DNA of 30,647 bases from the NCBI GenBank assembly GCA_018824925.1, contig JAHJFH010000026.1, positions 1 through 30,647 of the forward strand. Reading direction: 5' to 3'. The stretch comes from Thermoplasmatota archaeon (GTDB taxonomy: Archaea; Thermoplasmatota; E2; DHVEG-1). The notes below the pieces were generated by a model. That model saw only the letters and a list, made by a program, of their open reading frames with translations. It did not search any database and was not told the DNA's origin. Below, piece after piece: positions 15,147-22,824 of this stretch; the first letter of the stretch is position 1, and the number at the start of each line of letters is the position of its first letter. The translations under genes and the position numbers were made by a program.

Positions 15147-15602
15147 TTAGGGACTATCAGGGTTTTTATCTCGTTGAATAAAAATACCACGATCAAGGAT
15201 ATGTCGAAGGACCTGCTGAGACCCTTTTTTTTCAGCAGCCAGGATACCATACCCCAGGTTTTCATCATGCTCGTTTTGTACCAGCTTCAACGACCCCGGT
15301 CTATCGGTACCAGTTATGGACAGAATATGTCGTTTCCTGAGGTGTTTCCCATACAGAAAATCAAGTTCGCCATGCTGGTTAACCACTACCTTCTCAACAG
15401 AAATCTGGGAAAGAAGATCCAGTAGGCCAACCGCGGGAAAAAATGTATTGCGGCGTATTTCTCCAAGAAATATCCCAAAATAGTCCTCCTTTTGAGGAAG
15501 TCTATAGGTAGCAAGCTCAGGGTTTTTAAGAAAAAATTTTCCCCCAATTTGCAGGTAGGGTACTTCTGTTTTGGTAAACTGATGAATAAAGTGTTTAAGC
15601 AT
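15147..15602 (-). CDS. NIP7/PUA-like RNA-binding protein
   Basis: Starting at ATG 15602 the protein has 151 residues. It has a pre-PUA part (EVPYLQIGGKFFLKNPE, YFGIFLGEIRRNTFFPAVGL) followed by a PUA-like part (KVVVNQHGELDFLYGKHLRK, LVQNEHDENLGYGIL). This resembles archaeal NIP7-like proteins and the C-terminal domain that follows RsmF-type methylases. Such domains bind structured RNA. The start overlaps the end of the m5C methyltransferase gene by 8 bp (ATGCTTAA), so the two are coupled and probably act together, with this protein guiding the enzyme to rRNA or tRNA. The longer frame from 15632 would overlap more and lacks a reason to be preferred. The precise family is uncertain. Confidence 0.75.
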   Translation of the reverse strand: MLKHFIHQFTKTEVPYLQIGGKFFLKNPELATYRLPQKEDYFGIFLGEIRRNTFFPAVGLLDLLSQISVEKVVVNQHGELDFLYGKHLRKRHILSITGTDRPGSLKLVQNEHDENLGYGILAAEKKGSQQVLRHILDRGIFIQRDKNPDSP

Positions 15603-16455
15603 GTTTTCGCAACCGTGCCATAAAAAAACCAATAATCTGATGTTTTGAAGGCCAAATTCGACGACATAACGTCATTGATGGATCAAATCGATAGTTTTGA
15701 AACACTGTTACCCCAGGGTCACCAATACAGGATAGTGGTTCTAAATGAACATGCTGGGTGTCAAGCGCTGATTGGATAACCAGTTCATCCTCCTCAGGTT
15801 CTAATGAACAGGTACTATACACCAACACCCCATTTTTTTTCAATAACGAAAGTGCATGATGCATGAACTGCTGTTGTATGTATGATCGTTCCAGTATGCG
15901 CTCCAGTGAATTCTTTTGTACCCACCCAGGTTCCAGCATATAATTCCCGGAACATGGTGCATCAAGTAATATCCACTCAAACCCTGTTGTTACCTCAAGA
16001 AAATCCATGTTATAGGCAATACAGTTCCCCACACCTAATCTTTCTAGATTATTCCATAATTTCTGAAATCGAGACTTATTCTCTTCAATCGCAACAACTG
16101 GAGCATAACATGCCAGCTGTGAGGTTTTTCCCCCCGGTGCAGCAAACGCATCAAGAACCACCCCCAAAGGATTCAGCATCTCAACCGGAAGCTGAGCAGC
16201 GGCATCCTGAATATAAAAAAGCCCGAGTAAATACTCAGGACAACTCACCAAATTAAACCGAGAAGTACTGACATAAAAACCATCTTTCACAAAAGGAATT
16301 TTTTGCAGATGCACCCCCCGTTTTGCTAATCGTTTCTGTAGATCATTTGATGAAATTCGAAGGGTATTTGTTCGAATACAACGCTGCAACACTATCCTCT
16401 CAAGACTTCCACCGATCTCCTGGTAGCGTTGCGTAAAAAAGGTTTGTGAATCCAT
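15595..16455 (-). CDS. RNA cytosine-C5 methyltransferase, RsmB/NOP2/Sun family
   Basis: The 286-residue enzyme shows the class I SAM fold motifs: DAFAAPGGKT (102-111, SAM binding), VVAIEEN (motif II), DAPCSG (165-170, Cys168) and YSTCSLEPEE with the catalytic Cys216. These two cysteines are the release and nucleophile residues of m5C methyltransferases. The target (rRNA or tRNA) is not evident. It has no fused RNA-binding tail; instead a PUA-like protein is encoded by the overlapping downstream gene. The start at 16455 was chosen because GGAGG lies just upstream. The longer frame adds four residues. Confidence 0.9.
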   Translation of the reverse strand: MDSQTFFTQRYQEIGGSLERIVLQRCIRTNTLRISSNDLQKRLAKRGVHLQKIPFVKDGFYVSTSRFNLVSCPEYLLGLFYIQDAAAQLPVEMLNPLGVVLDAFAAPGGKTSQLACYAPVVAIEENKSRFQKLWNNLERLGVGNCIAYNMDFLEVTTGFEWILLDAPCSGNYMLEPGWVQKNSLERILERSYIQQQFMHHALSLLKKNGVLVYSTCSLEPEEDELVIQSALDTQHVHLEPLSCIGDPGVTVFQNYRFDPSMTLCRRIWPSKHQIIGFFMARLRKHA

Positions 16456-16604
16456 AGTCCTCCACACGATATGTGCATACAGGGGGTAAACTACACCGCT
16501 TTATCAAGGTTATGAAGACCCCAAAAACTACCTGGTAATTGTCCCAGACCATAACCTTTAAAACATCCTGGAGCTTGCCTACTGTGAGAAAACAGAGAAC
16601 GTGA

Positions 16605-17180
16605 ATGCATATGACGGAACAACTTGTTTTTCCCGGTGATCAATTATCCACCAGTGAGGAACTCCTCCCCGGCGACGGGACCTTTGAGGAAAATGGGATC
16701 ATCCGTGCCTCACGCATTGGAATTTATAAAGTAAATGATAGAAACCGAAACGCAGAAGTCTTCCCCCTAACCAGTATACCCGTGGAACTCAAAAAAGGCA
16801 ATACGATTATCGCACGTGTCGTCATGGTAAAATCCTCCATGGTTATCGCAGATGTTATCCATGTCGAGGGACAACCACGACGCGTATCAGGAGATACCAA
16901 CGGAACAATTCATGTGAAGGAAATAGCACAAGGCTATGTCAAGGATGCTGGCACAGAATTTCATGCAGGGGACTATATTCGAGCACGAGTTATTCAAACA
17001 CAACCGAGTATACAACTCGCTACGAAAGACCCCAATCTCGGTGTCATCAAAGCACTGTGTAGCAAATGCCGCACCCCCTATCTCAAAACAGCAAATGGTC
17101 TTGAATGCCCAAAATGTGGTTATCGAGATAAACGCCGTCTCGCCCAGGATTATGGAAACCTCGATATCACCAAAATATAG
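16605..17180 (+). CDS. csl4: Exosome complex RNA-binding subunit Csl4
   Basis: The 191-residue protein has an N-terminal Csl4 barrel (FPGDQLSTSEELLPGDGTFEE), a central S1 RNA-binding domain (about 65-145, ending in SIQLATKDPNLGVIKA), and a C-terminal zinc ribbon with Cys152, Cys155, Cys168 and Cys171. This is the standard archaeal Csl4, part of the cap of the RNA-degrading exosome. A second ATG at 16611 is equally possible. It heads an operon with rpoL 29 bp downstream and truD, tying RNA decay, transcription and tRNA modification together. A TATA-like CTTTAAAAC lies about 45 bp upstream. Confidence 0.93.
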   Translation: MHMTEQLVFPGDQLSTSEELLPGDGTFEENGIIRASRIGIYKVNDRNRNAEVFPLTSIPVELKKGNTIIARVVMVKSSMVIADVIHVEGQPRRVSGDTNGTIHVKEIAQGYVKDAGTEFHAGDYIRARVIQTQPSIQLATKDPNLGVIKALCSKCRTPYLKTANGLECPKCGYRDKRRLAQDYGNLDITKI

Positions 17181-17209
17181 GTGCAAATTAGTAGGAGGAG
17201 ATTACTACC

Positions 17210-17491
17210 ATGGAATTAAAGGTTCATCGCAACACCAAAACAGAACTTGAGTTGGAAATCATCAATGAAAATGAAACCATCCTCAACCCTATAGTTCATA
17301 AACTGTCAAACATGGATGATATCGAATACGCAGCATTCATCGCTGATCATCCCCTCTCAAAAAACCGTCGTCTCTTCATCAGAGTAAAAAAAGGTGATCC
17401 AAAAAAAATACTTGAACAGGTCGTCAAAGAACTGCAAAAAGAGCTTGAGCAGTTCGAAAAAGATATTTTTTCCAAGAAGAGTAAAAAATAG
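17210..17491 (+). CDS. rpoL: DNA-directed RNA polymerase subunit L
   Basis: The 93-residue protein is a complete archaeal Rpo11/RpoL: MELKVHRNTKTELELEI, NPIVHKLSNMDDIEYAAFIA, the D-H-P-L motif, and a charged C-terminal helix (ILEQVVKELQKELEQFEK). It pairs with subunit D to form the platform that assembles the polymerase core. A strong ribosome site, GGAGGAGAT, sits about 8 bases before the ATG. It is the middle gene of the csl4-rpoL-truD operon, and its TAG is immediately followed by the truD ATG. Confidence 0.95.
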   Translation: MELKVHRNTKTELELEIINENETILNPIVHKLSNMDDIEYAAFIADHPLSKNRRLFIRVKKGDPKKILEQVVKELQKELEQFEKDIFSKKSKK

Positions 17492-18802
17492 ATGCGTCCT
17501 GCACCCGTAGAACAACAACTTGGAATCACCACCTTTTATACCACCCACCCCGGGTTAGGTGGTACACTGCGTGCCATCCCTCAAGATTTTCAGGTACGAG
17601 AACATCCGCAATTACCACCCGAAAATCCCACAGGTCGCTACCTTCTTACCTGGGTAGAAAGCACCAACTGGGATACCCACCTCCTTGTCAAAGAACTCAG
17701 TCGACGACTCCACATCTCCCAGCAACGAATACAATTCGCGGGAACAAAAGATAAACACGCGGTTACCACACAACTCATGACGATCGCAGATTGTTCCACA
17801 GAATCACTCACTACATTATCAATCAAGGATGTCACCCTCACCCCACTCTATCAGGTACAACAACCACTTCACCTCGGAGATCTCAAGGGTAATCAGTTTA
17901 CCATCATCATCCGAGATATCACACCGAAAAAGATAACAACGATACTACCGAAATATCTCCACTTTTTTCATGAAACACCGGGATTTCCCAATTATTTTGG
18001 TATACAACGATTTGGTGGCATCAGACCCATTACCCACCTTATTGGAAAACACCTAACACAAGGCGATATCACCGCAGCGGTCATGAGCTATCTATCAACC
18101 GCATTTCCACAAGAGGACCCCCACATACAGACCATCCGAAACGATTTACGGGACTCACACGATTTTTTACACGCCCTTAACCAGTTTCCCCGAAGCTTTC
18201 GCTATGAACGAGCATTGCTCTCAAGTCTTGTTCAAAACCCCACTTCTTATGTAGATGCGCTACAGGTTCTCCCCAAAAACCTCCTCCTCATGTTTATCAA
18301 TGCCTACCAATCCTATTTATTCAACCAAATGATCAGTCAACGACTCAAAAAACAGCTTCCCATACATCAGGCCCTGATCGGTGACATCGTCCTCCCAGTC
18401 AAACAACCACCACATCACCAGGAATCAATCCAGGTAACCACAGAAAACCTTACCAAAGTAAACCGACAAATCGAAAAAAACCACGCCCGGGTCAGCGGCC
18501 TTCTCTTTGGAAATTCAACCAGGTTTGCTGAAGGGGAAATGGGGGAAATAGAACGTCACATCATTGATCAGGAAGGATTAGAACCACACCACTTCATCAT
18601 TTCAGATATCCCCTTTTTATCCTCCTCGGGTACACGTCGAGCAATCTACACATCCGTCAAAGAGTTACAGGTATCCCACCGCCCTGATGCTCTTCATAAT
18701 GGCAAATATACCCTTAATTTATCATTTTCATTAGACAAAGGATGTTACGCATCGGTATTTCTTCGGGAATGGATGAAATCCTCAGATATAACGAAGTACT
18801 AA
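17492..18802 (+). CDS. truD: tRNA pseudouridine(13) synthase TruD
   Basis: The 436-residue protein has the TruD catalytic motif GTKDKHA (84-90) with the nucleophile Asp87, an N-terminal DFQVRE segment, GDLKGNQFTIIIRDI, NYFGIQRFGG, and the TruD insertion domain followed by INAYQSYLFNQ. The family isomerises U13 in tRNA; archaeal members can also act at U35 of tRNA-Tyr. It begins directly at the base after the rpoL stop, so translation depends on re-initiation from rpoL. It closes the operon. The coding strand is C/A-rich. Confidence 0.94.
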   Translation: MRPAPVEQQLGITTFYTTHPGLGGTLRAIPQDFQVREHPQLPPENPTGRYLLTWVESTNWDTHLLVKELSRRLHISQQRIQFAGTKDKHAVTTQLMTIADCSTESLTTLSIKDVTLTPLYQVQQPLHLGDLKGNQFTIIIRDITPKKITTILPKYLHFFHETPGFPNYFGIQRFGGIRPITHLIGKHLTQGDITAAVMSYLSTAFPQEDPHIQTIRNDLRDSHDFLHALNQFPRSFRYERALLSSLVQNPTSYVDALQVLPKNLLLMFINAYQSYLFNQMISQRLKKQLPIHQALIGDIVLPVKQPPHHQESIQVTTENLTKVNRQIEKNHARVSGLLFGNSTRFAEGEMGEIERHIIDQEGLEPHHFIISDIPFLSSSGTRRAIYTSVKELQVSHRPDALHNGKYTLNLSFSLDKGCYASVFLREWMKSSDITKY

Positions 18803-18865
18803 ACACAGAAAGTTCACCACCAGAAATTAAGAAAAAAAAATAATTTATCATAATACGGGGGATAA

Positions 18866-18901
18866 CGGGCTGATCCCCGGGGATAATCTGAAATCAACCC
18901 G
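18866..18901. repeat. Hairpin-forming element with inner 12-bp palindrome
   Basis: CGGGCTGAT (18866-18874) and ATCAACCCG (18893-18901) form a 9-bp stem with one G-U or mismatch. Within it ATCCCCGGGGAT (18873-18884) is a perfect palindrome that could form an alternative hairpin. It lies 20 bases past the stop of the zinc-ribbon gene and 60 bases past truD, so it may terminate one or both, though no T-run adjoins it. Confidence 0.45.
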
Positions 18902-18922
18902 CCTAGGAAGGGAGTGGTGTTG

Positions 18923-19027
18923 CTAAACCTGAAGATCAACATTAACAAGATGACCCTGACATAAGGGACAACAGCGAAATCGTTGATCAAACCGGGTTTT
19001 ACATTGAATACATATGTAATGAACCAT
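18923..19027 (-). CDS. Zinc-ribbon microprotein (34 residues)
   Basis: On the minus strand ATG 19027 opens a 34-codon frame reading MVHYICIQCKTRFDQRF then RCCPLCQGHLVNVDLQV. CxxC (residues 6 and 9) and CPLC (20 and 23, with an extra Cys19) are a classic zinc-ribbon spacing. A TATA box, AATTATATAC, lies at 19062-19069, about 38 bp before the ATG, giving a leader of about 10-14 nt. The frame is too short for common ORF cut-offs, and a longer ORF in another frame (18814-19032) hides it. Small archaeal zinc ribbons bind nucleic acid or serve as adaptors; the role here is unknown. Support comes from the motif and promoter only. Confidence 0.65.
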   Translation of the reverse strand: MVHYICIQCKTRFDQRFRCCPLCQGHLVNVDLQV

Positions 19028-19061
19028 AACACATATCACAGTAATCAATTAATCTAAGAAG

Positions 19062-19069
19062 TATATAAT
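19062..19069 (-). promoter_or_regulatory. TATA box of the zinc-ribbon microgene
   Basis: The plus-strand bases TATATAAT (19062-19069) read ATTATATA on the minus strand, correctly placed for a transcript start near 19041 just before ATG 19027. Confidence 0.5.
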
Positions 19070-19082
19070 TTTGTCGACGATA

Positions 19083-19153
19083 AATACGTTTATTGACGTA
19101 TTAATATTTAAATAATACCACGCATCCACCACACTACAAAAATCGTCAATAAA
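19083..19153. repeat. Inverted repeats in the truD-ileS gap
   Basis: AATACGT (19083-19089) and ACGTATT (19096-19102) form a 7-bp inverted repeat around TTATTG. Part of it, TTTATTGACG (19089-19098), recurs inverted as CGTCAATAAA (19144-19153). The surroundings are AT-rich and have no ORF. The arrangement could bind a regulator of the flanking small genes. Confidence 0.35.
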
Positions 19154-19228
19154 AAACAACCATACACCAATAACCAATCACCCTACAAAAAATTAATATA
19201 TCCCATTTTTTTTATAGTATTTCACTAA

Positions 19229-19441
19229 CGGAGGGATGAGAGCATAGAGGAAATACTTTATGATGTAGAAATTCATAGAAATGAGGGGAGATTTGTCGGA
19301 AAACTCTACTCCGACATCGATGGAATCAAAGAATTCCACAGCGACCACATAGATAAACTCTTACGCGATATCATCTGCGATATGCAACTCGCACACGATG
19401 AATTCTCCAACCGCATGGGCGAACATATCGACGGATTCTAA
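19229..19441 (+). pseudogene. Small ORF lacking a usable start codon (frameshifted gene or non-canonical start)
   Basis: A 70-codon frame opens after a TAA at 19226-19228 and ends at TAA 19439-19441. It reads DESIEEILYDVEIHRNEGRF then VGKLYSDIDGIKEFHSDHID and KLLRDIICDMQLAHDEF, which looks like a real small alpha/beta protein. It has no ATG, GTG or TTG near its beginning. A good ribosome site plus ATG (GGAGGGATG, ATG at 19236) exists in the next frame but meets TAG after three codons (19245-19247). One inserted base between them would join the ATG to the long frame and give about 67 residues. A TATA-like run lies at 19207-19219. The family is not recognised. It may be a sequencing or real frameshift. 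Confidence 0.5.
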
Positions 19442-19631
19442 ACCATAACCATCCAAAAAACACCCTTTCACTTCATACACTAACCCCTCCCTTTTTTTTC
19501 TTTATCTATTATTTATTTGATATCATACATCACACAATACTAATTTTACGACGAAAACCATTTTAACAGGTTTTTGCCATTACGTGAGCGTCTCAGAAGA
19601 AAAAGACACTACAATATCTGGTGATACACGC
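19442..19631. other. Leader region before ileS
   Basis: This stretch has a pyrimidine run (19487-19503) that may terminate the upstream small ORF, then AT-rich sequence. A GTG at 19584 opens the longest IleRS frame but has no ribosome site. No leader ORF, T-box or tRNA-like fold is evident. Confidence 0.4.
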
Positions 19632-22600
19632 ATGATTCAGACACCACCACAGAAATATTCACCCCGCACCATTGAAAAAAAAATACTAACATTTTGGCAA
19701 CAACAGAACATTTTTCAGAAATCCATCGATCAACGAAAAGGACAACCACCCTTTGTCTTCCTTGAAGGCCCACCAACTGCAAATGGCATGCCACATCCCG
19801 GCCATGTCCTCACCCGCGTCATGAAAGACCTTATACTACGCTACCAAGCAATGCATGGCCATTATATCCTACGGAAAGCAGGTTGGGATACCCATGGCCT
19901 CCCCGTTGAAATCGAGGTTGAAAAAAACCTTGGTCTAGAAGATAAACAAGGTATAGAAAAATATGGGGTCACCGCATTCAATGAAGAATGTAAAAAATGT
20001 GTATTCAAATATGAAAACGCCTGGGTTCACATGACGCAGCGTATTGGCTTTTGGCTTGACATGGATCATCCGTACATCACCCTAAAAAATGAGTATATTG
20101 AATCGGTCTGGTGGTCATTAAAACAAGCCTGGGAAAAAAAACTCCTTTACAAAGGCCATAAAGTCGTCCCCTACTGCCCCCGATGTGGTACCGTCCTCTC
20201 AGCCCATGAAATGGCACAAGGATACAAAACCATTGAAGAACCCTCCATTTTTGTAAAATTTAAACTTAAAAACGAGGATGCCTACTTCCTCGCCTGGACA
20301 ACCACCCCCTGGACACTGCTTTCCAATGTCGCCCTTGCAGTCCATCCCAATAAAAACTACCTCAAAATCCGTTATAATGGCCAGGTCATCATCCTTGCTG
20401 AAGAACGAGCCGCATACATCCTTAAAGGCCAGGAATATGAACTCCTTGACAGTTTCAAAGGAAAAGAACTCGAACATACTCCCTATGAACCACTCTTTGA
20501 TTTTGCACCCTATTCAAAAAAAGGCTGGTATATTGTTCTCGCAGATTTTGTTACCATGGACGATGGAACAGGAATCGTCCATATCGCCCCCGCATTTGGT
20601 GAAGATGACTATACTGTCGGCCGTACCTATGATCTCCCCGTCGTTCAGCTCGTCAGACTCGATGGCACCTTTCCCAAAGAAGTCACTCTCTGGGCAGGAC
20701 AATTTGTCAAAGACGCAGACCCCAGCATCATAGAATATCTCGATGAACGCGGCATGCTGGAAGGACAAAAAGCCTATGCTCACGAATATCCCTTCTGCTG
20801 GCGGTGCGACTCCCCCCTCCTCTATTACGCCCTTGAATCATGGTTTATCGCCATGACAAAAGTCCAAGAATCACTCATCAAAAATAATAACCAAATTCAC
20901 TGGTTCCCCCCGCATCTTCAACAAGGCCGATTCGGAGACTTCATCCGTGATGTCAAAGACTGGGCACTCTCCCGCGATCGATTTTGGGGAACACCCCTGC
21001 CAATCTGGACCTGTAACGACCCAACATGCCACCATCAACTCTGCATCGGCAGCATCCAAGAACTAAAGGAACTCAGCGAAAACTTCACCGAAGACTACGA
21101 ACTTCATAAACCCTATATCGACACACTTATACTCCACTGCCCCAAATGCAACAGCACCATGACCCGTGAAAAAGAAGTTATTGACTGCTGGTATGACTCT
21201 GGCAGCTCATTTTTTGCCCAATGGCATTACCCCTTCGAACACCAAAACGAATTCAAACAAAACTTCCCCATTGATTTCATCAGCGAAGCCCTCGATCAAA
21301 CCCGTGGATGGTTCTACTCACTCCTTGCCATATCCACCTTCTTATTTGACCAACCCAGCTACAAAACCGTCCTTACCCTTGGTCTCGTCCTCGATAAAGA
21401 TAACCAAAAAATGAGTAAAAGCAAACAAAACTATGTCGACCCCACCATCATCCTTGATAACGAAGGCGCTGATGCCCTCCGCTGGTACCTCTTCTCCGCC
21501 AATGCACCCTGGAACTCCACCCGCTTCTATGAAGACGCAGTCAAAGACACCCTCGGAAAATTCATCCTCACCCTCTGGAACTCCTACAATTTCTTTGCCA
21601 CCTATGCCATCCTCGATGCCTTCACACCTGAAGACACCCCACCACCCATCGACCAACGACCACTCCTTGATCAATGGATACTCAGCAGCTTCCACAGCCT
21701 CCTTTCACGCATCCCCAACTATTTTGATACCTTTGAAACCCACAAAGCAGCCCGAGACCTTGAAAGCTTCCTCATCGAAGACTTCAGCAACTGGTATCTC
21801 CGCCGCTCACGAAAACGCCTCTGGGAAGAACAACAAACCGCTGACAAACGCGCCGCCTACCACACCCTCTACGACATATTCCTTGGGTTAACCAAAACCC
21901 TTGCCCCCTTCATACCTTTCATCACCGAAGAAATATACCAAAACCTTAAAACACCAGCCATGCCTGAAAGTATCCACCTCTGCGACTACCCACAAACCAA
22001 CTATATTTTTATCAATACCTCGCTCGAAAACGCTATGCAGCAAATCCGCGAACTCGTTGAAGCAGGCCGTGCACTCCGCTCAAAAATCGGCATCAAAGTC
22101 CGCTACCCCCTTAAAGAAGCCACCATCATCTGCAAAACCACCACCCAAAAACAGCTTACCCCCCTCCTTGATCTTCTGAAAGATGAACTCAATGTCAAAA
22201 CCATAACATTTCACACCACACTACATCCCTTCATGCGACACTATGCCAAACCCAACTATTCCATACTGGGACCAAAATACAAACAACTCGCCAAACCCAT
22301 CACTGACACCCTCACTACCATGGACCGACACACCCTCACCACCACCCTCGAAACCAAGAAAAAAATAATCCTCACTATCAACACACAAACCATAACCCTC
22401 ACCAAAGACGATTTCACCTTCGTCGAAGAACCAAAACCTGATATCGCCCTCACCGAACTCGAAAACAAAACCATCATCCTCCATACAACACTCACCCCAG
22501 AACTAGAGGCCGAAGGACTCGCCCGAGAAATCATCAGACGCATACAATCCATGCGCAAAGATCAAAACCTCGAAGTAGAACAACAAATCACTACAGAACT

Positions 22601-22760
22601 CCAACTCCCCCCTGAAAAAGAACCACTCATTACCCCCTGGCTCGCACATATCAGCACAGAAACCCGATCACACACAATCACCCTTACAAAAAGACCCAAA
22701 GGAACCACAAAGACTTGGACTATCGACGACCTCACAATCACCATCGGAATCACCCTCTAA
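19632..22760 (+). CDS. ileS: Isoleucyl-tRNA synthetase
   Basis: The 1042-residue class I synthetase has the HIGH-type motif HPGH (55-58) within PPTANGMPHPGH, then AGWDTHGLPVEIEVEK, the editing domain (WTTTPWTLLSNVALAV, DDGTGIVHIAPAFGEDDY), SWFIAMTK, LSRDRFWGTPLPIW, and KMSKSK (593-598). These identify IleRS rather than LeuRS or ValRS. The ATG at 19632 was chosen over GTG 19584 because GGTGAT lies 6 bases upstream and the usual archaeal start (a few residues before YSPRTIEKKIL) fits. The last third is extremely C-rich and G-poor on this strand. The gene is followed by kae1 after 64 bp. Confidence 0.96.
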   Translation: MIQTPPQKYSPRTIEKKILTFWQQQNIFQKSIDQRKGQPPFVFLEGPPTANGMPHPGHVLTRVMKDLILRYQAMHGHYILRKAGWDTHGLPVEIEVEKNLGLEDKQGIEKYGVTAFNEECKKCVFKYENAWVHMTQRIGFWLDMDHPYITLKNEYIESVWWSLKQAWEKKLLYKGHKVVPYCPRCGTVLSAHEMAQGYKTIEEPSIFVKFKLKNEDAYFLAWTTTPWTLLSNVALAVHPNKNYLKIRYNGQVIILAEERAAYILKGQEYELLDSFKGKELEHTPYEPLFDFAPYSKKGWYIVLADFVTMDDGTGIVHIAPAFGEDDYTVGRTYDLPVVQLVRLDGTFPKEVTLWAGQFVKDADPSIIEYLDERGMLEGQKAYAHEYPFCWRCDSPLLYYALESWFIAMTKVQESLIKNNNQIHWFPPHLQQGRFGDFIRDVKDWALSRDRFWGTPLPIWTCNDPTCHHQLCIGSIQELKELSENFTEDYELHKPYIDTLILHCPKCNSTMTREKEVIDCWYDSGSSFFAQWHYPFEHQNEFKQNFPIDFISEALDQTRGWFYSLLAISTFLFDQPSYKTVLTLGLVLDKDNQKMSKSKQNYVDPTIILDNEGADALRWYLFSANAPWNSTRFYEDAVKDTLGKFILTLWNSYNFFATYAILDAFTPEDTPPPIDQRPLLDQWILSSFHSLLSRIPNYFDTFETHKAARDLESFLIEDFSNWYLRRSRKRLWEEQQTADKRAAYHTLYDIFLGLTKTLAPFIPFITEEIYQNLKTPAMPESIHLCDYPQTNYIFINTSLENAMQQIRELVEAGRALRSKIGIKVRYPLKEATIICKTTTQKQLTPLLDLLKDELNVKTITFHTTLHPFMRHYAKPNYSILGPKYKQLAKPITDTLTTMDRHTLTTTLETKKKIILTINTQTITLTKDDFTFVEEPKPDIALTELENKTIILHTTLTPELEAEGLAREIIRRIQSMRKDQNLEVEQQITTELQLPPEKEPLITPWLAHISTETRSHTITLTKRPKGTTKTWTIDDLTITIGITL

Positions 22761-22824
22761 ACGATAGCTACAAATACTTCAAACACCCTTGCTTTTTTTC
22801 CCAACTATGGAGTAATCGAAATCA

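Noticed and set aside
18814..19032. 72-residue minus-strand ORF in the truD-ileS gap
   Set aside because: Its product has no domain pattern and runs through the palindrome. The better gene in this spot is the 34-residue zinc-ribbon frame at 18923-19027, which has CxxC pairs and a TATA box.
19584..19631. GTG start for IleRS at 19584
   Set aside because: No ribosome site precedes it and the extra 16 residues are not synthetase-like. ATG 19632 has GGTGAT six bases upstream.
21433..22558. Several long ORFs in other frames across ileS, rich in Pro/Ser/Thr or Gly/Val
   Set aside because: They arise from the C-rich, stop-poor composition of the gene and have no motifs, promoters or ribosome sites.
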